Positions 1 to 5,471 of a DNA stretch of 12,457 bases are shown here, one piece after another. The translations under genes were made by a program, and so were the position numbers. The DNA comes from Acidimicrobiia bacterium. Its GTDB lineage: Bacteria > Actinomycetota > Acidimicrobiia > Spongiisociales > JAHEDJ01. The number at the start of each line of letters is the position of its first letter. Position 1 is the stretch's first letter. Below the pieces are notes generated by a model. That model was not told the origin of the DNA, ran no database searches, and worked only from the letters and a program-made list of their open reading frames with translations. Where the stretch lies: the NCBI GenBank assembly GCA_030598025.1, contig JAUVQS010000032.1:1-12457 (forward strand), read 5' to 3'.

Positions 1-2
1 CA

Positions 3-104
3 TTCCTCATCGACCTTCCGCTCAGACCCCGCTCGGTGCCGCGTCCGCCGGGCGACAATGCCGAAGGACTCGACTATTCGCGCGATCCTGCCGCCAGCGC
101 GTGA
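3..104 (+). CDS. Possible 3' end of a plus-strand gene, cut by the window edge
   Basis: A reading frame open from the first bases ends at a TGA at 102-104. Its 33 residues begin FLIDLPLRPRSVP and end DPAASA. Most third codon positions are G or C, which favours real coding. The short hydrophobic run followed by PLR resembles the last helix and tail of DHA2-type MFS drug exporters, but this is only a resemblance in a short fragment. If real, it overlaps the 3' end of fabI by 31 nt in convergent orientation. Another frame is also open here, and a minus-strand start codon at position 3 or 10 is possible, so the call is weak. Confidence 0.3.
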   Translation, partial: FLIDLPLRPRSVPRPPGDNAEGLDYSRDPAASA

Positions 105-856
105 AATCCCCCATCGACGTGAACTACCTCGCCGGTGGTCATCGCGGTCCAGTCGGAGAGAAGCAACACCACCATCTGCGCAACCGGCGTCGGGTCGGCT
201 GAGTCCCATTTGATCGGAGACCGCTCGAGCCAGGCCTTTTCGAGAGTCTGGAATCCGGGGATGGACTTGGCGGCGATGGTCGAGAGTGGTCCTGCCGATA
301 CGGCGTTGACGCGGATCTTGTCCACCCCGAGGTCGCGAGCGAGATAGCGATTGACGGATTGAAGCGCCGACTTTGCTACCCCCATCCAGTCGTAGATCGG
401 CCAGGCCTGTGTGTTGTCGAAGTCGAGGGTGACGAGGGCTCCCCCGCCCGCCGCCCGCATGAGCGGTGCCAGTCCGGCCGCCAGGGTCTTGTAGGAGAAG
501 GCTGAGGTTTGAAACGCAGTGATGGCGCTCTCCACCGGTGTGTTGAGGAAGTTGCCGCCCAGTGCATCCTGCGGAGCAAACGCGATGGCGTGCAGGGCCC
601 CGTCGACCACCCCCCACCGCTTCTCGAGATCGGCGACTACGGCGTCCATGTGCGACCGATCATTGATATCTAATTCGAGAACGTCGGCCAACTCCGGAAG
701 GCGTTTGGCAGCTCGCTCGGTCAACCGCATCCCGCGTCCGAAACTCGTCAGCACGATTTCTGCACCTTGTTCCTGGGCGAGGCGAGCAGCGTGCCACGCG
801 ATCGAACCATCAGTCACGACACCGGTGATGACGAGTTTCTTTCCCTCGAGCAGCAT
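74..856 (-). CDS. fabI: Enoyl-[acyl-carrier-protein] reductase (NADH), FabI/InhA type
   Basis: This cytoplasmic short-chain dehydrogenase-like enzyme performs the last reduction of each fatty-acid elongation cycle (trans-2-enoyl-ACP to acyl-ACP). The 260-residue protein has the FabI nucleotide-binding signature GVVTDGSIA (residues 12-20), an Asp at 63 in the adenine-binding LELD-like segment, and the catalytic pair Tyr155 and Lys162 spaced as in FabI and InhA. SAGPLSTIAA (187-196) and a C-terminal TTGEVVHVDGG complete the fold. The core reads like mycobacterial InhA, but the substrate-binding loop (about 196-215) is shorter, as in other FabI proteins. I chose the start at 856 rather than the in-frame one at 895. 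An AGGAG sits 4 nt ahead of it, and the longer form would overlap the upstream gene. That gene stops 7 nt upstream, so the two are translationally linked. Residues 90 and 92 are Ala where InhA has Ser94 and Gly96. Confidence 0.95.
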   Translation of the reverse strand: MLLEGKKLVITGVVTDGSIAWHAARLAQEQGAEIVLTSFGRGMRLTERAAKRLPELADVLELDINDRSHMDAVVADLEKRWGVVDGALHAIAFAPQDALGGNFLNTPVESAITAFQTSAFSYKTLAAGLAPLMRAAGGGALVTLDFDNTQAWPIYDWMGVAKSALQSVNRYLARDLGVDKIRVNAVSAGPLSTIAAKSIPGFQTLEKAWLERSPIKWDSADPTPVAQMVVLLLSDWTAMTTGEVVHVDGGFHALAAGSRE

Positions 857-863
857 GCCTCTC

Positions 864-1232
864 CTATCCACCCAGCTCGGCGCCGATATTCGCAATCGCC
901 CGGAAACCTGCGCCCATCAAGAAGAGCAGGAGTAGCCCCCAGGTTAGGGCAGGGCGTTTCTCGAGTTGGGCGCGGTAGACATAAGCGAAGGCAACAGTCG
1001 CAGCGATCACCATTCCGTAGAACAAGTGTCCTGAGCCGGGCTCACCATCCGAAGAGTACAAAACAAGGCCGATCGCGCCCTGGACCAACATGGCGCCAAC
1101 GGCGATGAATGCAGCCCAGGTGAACTGCCGTCCCGGTCGACGCTTGGTGGCCGCGAGCACCAGTCCCCAGAGACCGACCGCACCCGTGAGCCCGATCGCG
1201 ATCCAGGCGCCGATACCGTGGATGTCGGTCAC
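864..1232 (-). CDS. Small four-helix membrane protein, unknown function
   Basis: I do not recognise this 122-residue protein. It has four evident hydrophobic segments, at about residues 8-28, 38-59, 69-87 and 95-115. A short positively charged loop (TKRRPGRQ) follows helix 1 and a polar loop (SSDGEPGSG) follows helix 2. Histidines at 5 and 69 lie at membrane boundaries and could bind a cofactor, but nothing proves it. The start is GTG, with a GGAGGAGG run directly upstream and no better alternative nearby. Its TAG overlaps the ribosome-binding site of fabI 7 nt downstream, so the two are probably one operon. A role in lipid or membrane metabolism would fit but is inferred only from position. 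Confidence 0.8.
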   Translation of the reverse strand: MTDIHGIGAWIAIGLTGAVGLWGLVLAATKRRPGRQFTWAAFIAVGAMLVQGAIGLVLYSSDGEPGSGHLFYGMVIAATVAFAYVYRAQLEKRPALTWGLLLLFLMGAGFRAIANIGAELGG

Positions 1233-1289
1233 CCTCCTCCTCTCAATGGTCGGAGGGACACTACACGCCGGCGGGCAACGTGCGCTTGG

Positions 1290-1568
1290 TCACTCGACTT
1301 CGACTAGCTGGCCCGTGCGTAGATCGAGAACGAACTCCTGGTTATTGGAGGAGTCTGCGATCCAGTTCGCCAGCTGGGCACCCTGGTTTCGCACAACCCA
1401 CCAGGCATATTCGGAGCGGCCGGCAGCGTGAAACTGCTCCTTGGCGTTTCGACCGGCAGCAACGGCCTCTTGTTCGTCCGCGAACGTGCCAATGACGCGC
1501 TCGCTCGGAGTCGGGTTGGGGTGACCCACCTTCTCCTGGACTTCGACGAACTCAACCGCCTCGAACAT
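1290..1568 (-). CDS. Hypothetical acidic protein, 92 residues
   Basis: I do not recognise this protein. It is soluble-looking and acidic, with no signal peptide or membrane segment. It begins MFEAVEFVEVQEKVGHPNP. A middle segment rich in Ala and Glu (about residues 29-50) looks helical, followed by SEYAWWVVRNQGAQLANWI and a C-terminal strand-like FVLDLRTGQLVEVE. That last segment and the WWVVRNQG run suggest a small mixed alpha/beta fold. The ATG at 1568 is preceded by GGAGG with a 5-nt spacer, which supports both the start and the gene. It lies 57 nt upstream of the membrane-protein gene on the same strand and 109 nt downstream of the PH/SHOCT gene, so it may belong to a loose operon ending in fabI. 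Confidence 0.75.
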   Translation of the reverse strand: MFEAVEFVEVQEKVGHPNPTPSERVIGTFADEQEAVAAGRNAKEQFHAAGRSEYAWWVVRNQGAQLANWIADSSNNQEFVLDLRTGQLVEVE

Positions 1569-1677
1569 CTCACCCTCCGTGACCGTCTGGCTTCAATACT
1601 ACCGCCTCGAACCCGATTACGACAGGTTATGCGCCTTTGAGTTGTCGTGAGCCCGGCCGCGACTTCAACAAAGTCGA

Positions 1678-2280
1678 TCAGATCTCGTCGAGCAGCTTCT
1701 GTTTCTTGGCTGCAAACTCATCATCGGTGAGGATGCCGTCCTTGTGCAGCCTGGCGAGGGCTTCGAGTTGTCCGGCTGCGCCTCCCCCGGCCCCTCCTTC
1801 AAGCGCCACGGTTCGCTTCTCGCGCAGTTGGTAGACCTGTGACTGGATCTCCTCCGGGCGTGGGACATCGGTGAAACGACTCTGCCCGTGCTCACCGGCG
1901 GATTCGATGAGGAGATCACCCGAACGAACCATCCGTTCCAATACCGATTGGGAGAAGGCCACATCGTTAATCACCTCGAGTGGGATCTCCTTGCCGTGGC
2001 GGGCCAGAACGCCCGAACGAACGATGAGCCGTTCATTCGTGACCACGTAGCGGGTGAACCACCAATCAAGGTAGCGAGGCAAAGCGGTGGCGAGCCACAA
2101 GACTGCCAACACTGCCAGTGAGATCCACATCACTGCGTCCTCGAGAAGGACGATGACGGCTATCTCGGCGGCAATGACCGCGATCGTGATCGCGGTCGGG
2201 ACGATGATCCTCTGCCAATGAGGCCGGAACTCGAGTCGGACGGTTTCACCGGGACTGAGCAGACGTTCTGGATAGGGCAT
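1678..2280 (-). CDS. PH-like (bPH2/YdbS-type) membrane protein with C-terminal SHOCT domain
   Basis: This 200-residue protein begins MPYPERLLSPGE, a typical opening for actinobacterial PH-domain membrane proteins. Two transmembrane helices follow (about 24-46 and 50-71), then a bacterial PH-like domain. That domain has the usual RYVVTNERLIVRSGVLARHGKEIPLEVINDV stretch, split here as RYVVTNERLIVRSG (near 78-91) and KEIPLEVINDV (near 96-106). A glycine-rich linker (GGAGGGAAG) leads to a SHOCT domain at about 168-200, with the hallmark LARLHKDGILTDDEFAAKK. SHOCT is a short oligomerisation-type domain; the exact function of such fusions is unknown. A GTG two codons upstream is possible, but the ATG at 2280 is preferred because TACTAT lies 6 nt before it, suggesting a leaderless transcript, and no Shine-Dalgarno is visible. 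A repeat-rich noncoding element abuts the start. Confidence 0.88.
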   Translation of the reverse strand: MPYPERLLSPGETVRLEFRPHWQRIIVPTAITIAVIAAEIAVIVLLEDAVMWISLAVLAVLWLATALPRYLDWWFTRYVVTNERLIVRSGVLARHGKEIPLEVINDVAFSQSVLERMVRSGDLLIESAGEHGQSRFTDVPRPEEIQSQVYQLREKRTVALEGGAGGGAAGQLEALARLHKDGILTDDEFAAKKQKLLDEI

Positions 2281-2286
2281 GGGCAC

Positions 2287-2292
2287 ATAGTA
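2287..2292 (-). promoter_or_regulatory. Candidate -10 box (TACTAT) for a leaderless PH/SHOCT transcript
   Basis: On the minus strand TACTAT is followed by 6 nt and then the ATG at 2280. The same 6-nt gap is seen at the two repair-gene promoters at 5489-5494 and 6343-6348. There is no Shine-Dalgarno and no convincing -35. The box overlaps the GTAC end of the flanking heptamer repeat, so the repeat element may itself supply the promoter. Confidence 0.4.
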
Positions 2293-2293
2293 C

Positions 2294-2310
2294 GCGAGTC
2301 GCGAGTCGCC
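2294..2310 (+). repeat. Left-edge heptamer repeat (GCGAGTC twice, then GCC)
   Basis: Two exact tandem copies of GCGAGTC (2294-2307) follow GTAC. Read in reverse complement, the right edge of the element (2992-3012) gives GTAC, an extra T, then GCGAATT twice. The edges are therefore imperfect inverted repeats differing by transitions plus one inserted base. Confidence 0.75.
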
Positions 2311-2361
2311 GCCCGCCGGCGTTGCCGGTGGGTTCGAGTTCGTACCGAACTCGAGGCCCAG

Positions 2362-2424
2362 GTTCTAAGTTCTGGGTTCTGGCGGATGGCGGATGGCGGA
2401 AGCCGGATAGCGGTCGGCCGCCGG
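2362..2424 (+). repeat. Heptanucleotide tandem-repeat tract (nine phased units)
   Basis: Nine successive 7-mers stay in phase. The first three are GTTCTAA, GTTCTGG, GTTCTGG (2362-2382). They are followed by CGGATGG twice (2383-2396) and progressively diverged CGG-initial units (CGGAAGC, CGGATAG, CGGTCGG, then CCGCCGG) to 2424. The end of the tract merges into the 8-bp hairpin at 2412-2431. The pattern resembles the short tandemly repeated heptamers (STRR) described in cyanobacteria. Confidence 0.75.
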
Positions 2425-2431
2425 GCCGACC
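2412..2431. repeat. 8-bp perfect hairpin with GCCG loop
   Basis: GGTCGGCC (2412-2419) and its exact complement GGCCGACC (2424-2431) enclose the 4-nt loop GCCG. No T-run follows on either strand, so it is not a classical intrinsic terminator. Confidence 0.7.
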
Positions 2432-2491
2432 CAGGACGCGGAAAACCCCGAGAAAGTTCTGACCGAAGTCGTCACCCTCTCGGGATTCCCG
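2431..2491 (+). repeat. 61-nt dispersed repeat, copy 1
   Basis: It matches 5187-5247 without gaps at 54 of 61 positions, in the same orientation, and all seven differences are transitions. It carries an outer stem, CCCGAGA (2447-2453) with TCTCGGG (2478-2484), and on the minus strand an inner TGAC/GTCA stem. Both copies lie in gene-free DNA. Confidence 0.85.
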
Positions 2492-2991
2492 AACCCCGCT
2501 CCGGTTCAAGTCCCGAAGGACCAGACCCGAGGCGAGACCCGAAGCAACGTTTCCGCTACTCCAGACCCGCAGCCTTTCGGCTCCGAGAATCCTCCACCAA
2601 TCCCGAAGGACCGATTTCGGATATCCCCTCTTTCGAGGAGAACCCCTCGTTCCCGAGTGGCGCTCTTGTTTCCAAGAGAGCCTCTCGTTTCCGAGAGAAC
2701 GATCTCTCCCGAAGGAGAAACCGAACTTCAGCCGGTCGCCCGAATGACCCGAAAGTCTCCCGGGACGGACAACCCTTTGACAGGTTGCCTCTCCCTTTCG
2801 GGAGTCGTGCCGAAGCGTTGTCCCATCCAAAGCCGCTCAGTTTCCCAAATGGCCCCTTCCGGGACGATGCCGTCTCAGAGTTACCCCCGAACCGGCAAAC
2901 GAGAACATATCCACCACTCCCACCCAACGCAAGCCCAGACCCAAACAAGATTTCGCGACCCAAAAACAAAATTCGCGCACCGCGGAAGATC

Positions 2992-3012
2992 GCAATTCGC
3001 AATTCGCAGTAC
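2992..3012 (+). repeat. Right-edge heptamer repeat (GCAATTC twice, then GCAGTAC)
   Basis: Two exact tandem copies of GCAATTC (2992-3005) are followed by GCAGTAC (3006-3012). This is the imperfect inverted counterpart of the left-edge heptamers at 2290-2310. Confidence 0.75.
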
Positions 3013-3014
3013 GC

Positions 3015-3110
3015 ACCGTTCCTACCCGTTGTTCGTCGCTCATCTCATGCATATCGGACGTGATGTGCTCGAATGTCGGACGTTCATCGAGAGGTGGCGA
3101 CGTGGTCCGG
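3015..3110. other. Short gene-free stretch downstream of the MFS gene with an 11-bp direct repeat
   Basis: This is the 3' flank of the minus-strand MFS gene. The only structure I see is a direct repeat, ATATCGGACGT (3051-3061) and ATGTCGGACGT (3073-3083). The copies differ at one base and start 22 bp apart, about two helical turns, as a regulator site might. I see no terminator with a T-run. Confidence 0.35.
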
Positions 3111-4268
3111 CTAGTTGGCCGGCGACCTGCTGGGTTCTGGTGTGATGCGGGCGAGCGCGACACCGAGAAGTGCCGGCGGTAGCAGCCAAGCCAGCGCGAC
3201 TCGGATATCACCGACCGCCTCAGCCAGAAGGCCTACTGCCGGAAGTGCTGCAGCGGTCATCAGACCGGAAATGCCGAAGACCAGACCGGTCGCTGCGCCG
3301 GTTTGGGCTGCTGAGACGAGCTGGCTGGCCTGGGCAAGCGCAACGGGGAAGAGACTGAACTGAAAGAATGCGATGCCGGTGACTGCCATCAGCGACGGGG
3401 GTCCGTTGGTTGCGCCAAACACCGCGACCAGGGCAGCTGTCGATCCGGCGGCGATCGTGTACACCTTGCGACCGCCGATGCGGTCGAATGCCCAACCGCC
3501 CAACGGTTGAGCAACGGCGCCGACGAGTAGCAAGATCGTCAGAAGTACACCAGCGCTGGTTTCTTCCCAACCTTCGTCGACCAGCATCTTCACGAAGAAG
3601 GTGAGGAAGCTCCGTCCCACCATGTAGACGATGCCGAACGTAACCGCCACCAAGACCAATTGAGGCGTCATTGCACCGCGCAGCGTCGCCGACGGCGTCG
3701 CAGGTGTCTCATCTAGCTTCACTCGCAGCGCGACCGCAGCGATGACCAAAGGAACAGCGATCCCCACCATCGCCAAACGCCAGTTGAACGCCGAAATAGT
3801 CAATACGACCGCCGCCGGAGCCAGGAAGTGCCCCACGGAGCCGCCCCAGCCGTGGATACCGAGCATGCTTCCCCTGCGGTCGGGGTAGGCCGAGGTGATG
3901 TAGGCCGTGGCCTGGGGATGGTAGGTGGCTCCACCGAGACCGCACAGCAGACTCACACCGACGATGAACCAGAACGTTGGTGCGGCCGCCATCGCCAGAA
4001 AACCGACTGCACCGACGGAGAAACCGAACATCAGCATCCACCGTCGCCGCCCTGATCGATCCGCTGCATTGCCGAGGACCGGTTGGAGGACACCCGTCAG
4101 AAGGACGAACGCGAACGACAGGACTCCGAGTTCGCTGTAGTCAAGATCGAACTCCTCGGCCAATGCCGGTAGGAAAGCCGGCAGGACCGTCGAATAGAAG
4201 TCGTTCACCACATGGGCTCCGACGAGAGTGAGCAGGACGGTTCTCGGACGGACTGACATGTCTGCCAT
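3111..4268 (-). CDS. Major facilitator superfamily exporter, Fsr (fosmidomycin-resistance) type
   Basis: This is a 385-residue inner-membrane transporter with the usual length and roughly 12 hydrophobic segments of an MFS permease, probably a proton-driven drug or metabolite exporter. Family features are visible: AHVVNDFYSTVLP in helix 1 (the Asn22-Asp23 pair typical of Fsr relatives), motif A-like GNAADRSGRRRWM (66-78), and GLGGATYHPQA (111-121), which matches the FHPEA-type motif of Fsr. A polar central loop (KLDETPATPSATLRG) separates the two halves. The ATG at 4268 has GGAG with an 8-nt spacer; a second ATG three codons later is less favoured. It diverges from an AraC-type regulator across 45 bp, a common arrangement for a locally controlled efflux pump. 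The substrate cannot be read from sequence. Confidence 0.9.
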   Translation of the reverse strand: MADMSVRPRTVLLTLVGAHVVNDFYSTVLPAFLPALAEEFDLDYSELGVLSFAFVLLTGVLQPVLGNAADRSGRRRWMLMFGFSVGAVGFLAMAAAPTFWFIVGVSLLCGLGGATYHPQATAYITSAYPDRRGSMLGIHGWGGSVGHFLAPAAVVLTISAFNWRLAMVGIAVPLVIAAVALRVKLDETPATPSATLRGAMTPQLVLVAVTFGIVYMVGRSFLTFFVKMLVDEGWEETSAGVLLTILLLVGAVAQPLGGWAFDRIGGRKVYTIAAGSTAALVAVFGATNGPPSLMAVTGIAFFQFSLFPVALAQASQLVSAAQTGAATGLVFGISGLMTAAALPAVGLLAEAVGDIRVALAWLLPPALLGVALARITPEPSRSPAN

Positions 4269-4299
4269 CCTGACAGCTCCAGTCGTGGCTTACTACCGT

Positions 4300-4305
4300 T
4301 ATAAT
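4300..4305 (+). promoter_or_regulatory. Candidate -10 box (TATAAT) for a leaderless araC-type transcript
   Basis: A perfect TATAAT lies 8 nt upstream of the ATG at 4314, so transcription should begin at or within a few bases of the start codon. There is no Shine-Dalgarno and no good -35. The same short gap must also hold the promoter of the divergent MFS gene; its complement reads ATTATAAC. A 10-bp palindrome, CGGAATTCCG (4318-4327), overlaps the first codons and could be an operator. Confidence 0.55.
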
Positions 4306-4313
4306 GACGTTCT

Positions 4314-5054
4314 ATGTCGGAATTCCGCCATCATGTAGAAGTGACTCGGCTCGAATATGTCGATGGCGAAGAGACCGGCGTTCACCGGCATGAGCGTCAT
4401 CAGCTGAGCTATGCAAAGACGGGCGTCCTAACGGTCTCGGTCAAAGCCTCACGATGGGTCGTGCCACCGCTGCGAGCCGTATGGATTCCAGCCGGCGTTG
4501 CCCACAACCTCCGCGCTCACGGACCCACCGACATCCGGCCTGTGCACATCGACCCCGACCTCGGACCCGCACACCTCACCGATATCACCGTGGTAACCGT
4601 CAATCCTCTTCTCCGAGCTCTGATCGAAGGACTCCACCATCAAGAGCCCCATAGAGACGAGGAACGACACCACCTCGAGGCACTCTTGGTCCTACAACTC
4701 GAACGCCTCGCCTCGCGGCCACTGCAGCTTCCCACGCTGAACGATCCACGACTCGCCATGATTCAAGAAGCACTCGCTGATCACCCGGGAGATCGCCGTA
4801 CTCTCCGCCAGTGGGGCCACCACTGCGGGGCCAGCGAACGCACGCTCATCCGGCTCTTCAGCTCGGATGCCGGAACAACGTTTGGTCACTGGCGCACCCA
4901 ACTTCGGCTGCAACACGCTCTCATCCAACTCGCGCAGGGAATCTCGGTGACGGCGACGGCCTACGAATGTGGATACCACAGCACCAGCGCCTTCATCGAG
5001 GCCTTCCGGTCGGTTCTCGGCACCACGCCGGGAAGGTTCTATGACGAAGAGTAG
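4314..5054 (+). CDS. AraC-family transcriptional regulator with N-terminal cupin
   Basis: This 246-residue regulator has two parts. The first is an N-terminal cupin-like sensor (about 10-95) with HRHERHQLSYAKTG near 24-37 and PPLRAVWIPAGVAHNLRAHG near 51-70. The second is a C-terminal double helix-turn-helix (about 160-243). Helix pair 1 is LRQWGHHCGASERTLIRLF. Helix pair 2 is VTATAYECGYHSTSAFIEAF, followed by the conserved RSVLGTTPGRFY. The architecture and length match the cupin/AraC group that includes E. coli NimR (YeaM), which also controls a neighbouring MFS exporter. By analogy this protein probably controls the divergent Fsr-type gene, but the ligand is unknown. The start is fixed by a TATAAT 8 nt upstream and suggests leaderless translation. 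Confidence 0.9.
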   Translation: MSEFRHHVEVTRLEYVDGEETGVHRHERHQLSYAKTGVLTVSVKASRWVVPPLRAVWIPAGVAHNLRAHGPTDIRPVHIDPDLGPAHLTDITVVTVNPLLRALIEGLHHQEPHRDEERHHLEALLVLQLERLASRPLQLPTLNDPRLAMIQEALADHPGDRRTLRQWGHHCGASERTLIRLFSSDAGTTFGHWRTQLRLQHALIQLAQGISVTATAYECGYHSTSAFIEAFRSVLGTTPGRFYDEE

Positions 5055-5186
5055 AGAACTTGCCTCGCGGCAACTGGATTGACTCAGGCGGTAACCTCGA
5101 CGCCGGATTCACAAGAACCAGCCAGCGCCTCACAACGTCCAGCAGCCCCACCTGCACACAGCCAGCAGCGAACCGCGAATCGCGGT

Positions 5187-5247
5187 CCAGAACGCGGAAA
5201 ATCCCGAGAAAGCTTCAACCGAAGTCGTCACCCTCTCGGGACTCCCG
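5187..5247 (+). repeat. 61-nt dispersed repeat, copy 2
   Basis: It aligns gap-free with 2431-2491 (54/61 identical, transitions only). The outer stem CCCGAGA/TCTCGGG is unchanged and extends by one T-A pair in this copy. Two of the changes turn minus-strand G-C and U-A pairs of the inner stem into G-U pairs. Phased heptamers lie directly upstream. Confidence 0.85.
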
Positions 5248-5354
5248 GTCTGGGGAACTCCTTGCCCGAAGGCTCGGTCTTCCCGAAGACTCCCTCCACC
5301 GGCGTTTCCACCGGCTTCGGTCCGAAGAGTCCTCTCGATCTCTTCAGTCCGCCT

Positions 5355-5368
5355 CGCAGTTTCCTGCG
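5355..5368 (-). repeat. Hairpin with GAAA loop on the minus strand
   Basis: CGCAG and CTGCG form a perfect 5-bp stem. The loop is TTTC on the plus strand and GAAA (a GNRA tetraloop) on the minus strand. It matches the loop class but not the stem sequence of five hairpins in locus 1. Confidence 0.6.
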
Positions 5369-5427
5369 CTGCGGTATTAAGTAACGTACGCCGCGGGCGA
5401 GCGATGGTCAAGCCACAGGCGTCAGAT

Positions 5428-5457
5428 GTTTTCGCGACTTGTTCAGAGTTTTCGCGA
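5428..5457 (+). promoter_or_regulatory. 10-bp direct repeat upstream of the RecB-like nuclease
   Basis: GTTTTCGCGA occurs exactly at 5428-5437 and 5448-5457, with starts 20 bp apart, so both copies lie on one face of the helix. The pair ends 43 nt upstream of the nuclease start codon. The spacing and position suggest a regulator-binding site, but no known operator is recognised. Confidence 0.4.
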
Positions 5458-5471
5458 ACCGAATCTCAAAT

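Larger units (their letters stand above)
2289..3014. repeat. Hairpin-dense noncoding element, locus 1 (about 725 bp)
   Basis: This interval holds no credible protein gene. It is almost end-to-end inverted repeats between 2311 and 2804, then a C/A-rich stretch (about 2885-2970). AGTACGC occurs in direct orientation at both edges (2289-2295 and 3008-3014). Just inside lie inverted heptamer repeats. Hairpins I can write out are: 2311-2333 (GC-rich, GTT loop), 2334-2354 (9 bp, TAC loop), 2412-2431 (8 bp, GCCG loop), 2447-2484 (7 bp, 24-nt loop), 2491-2507, 2510-2521, 2571-2582, 2596-2615, 2627-2638, 2646-2657, 2663-2678, 2682-2697, 2705-2718, 2770-2787 and 2791-2804. Many minus-strand loops are GAAA, GGAA or UUCG. 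Long open frames cross it on both strands, but their products are low-complexity Arg/Pro/Ser sequence with no domain. It could be a structured RNA gene, a non-autonomous mobile element, or a decaying repeat array. Confidence 0.7.

Noticed and set aside
1617..1650. Hairpin TTACGACA/TGTCGTGA between the PH/SHOCT and 92-residue genes as a terminator
   Set aside because: The stem has one wobble, an 18-nt loop and no T-run on either strand. It may be chance.
2289..3014. An omegaRNA/HEARO-type RNA, group II intron fragment, or REP element with a RAYT transposase
   Set aside because: No TnpB/IscB, reverse transcriptase or RAYT gene is present. No domain V-like or GTAG-headed REP sequence was recognised.
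2218..3063. A 281-residue plus-strand open frame across the noncoding block
   Set aside because: It overlaps the real PH/SHOCT gene, is Arg/Pro/Ser-rich with no domain, and is explained by stop-poor hairpin and heptamer DNA. Minus-strand frames of 194 and 148 residues over the same DNA are equally featureless.
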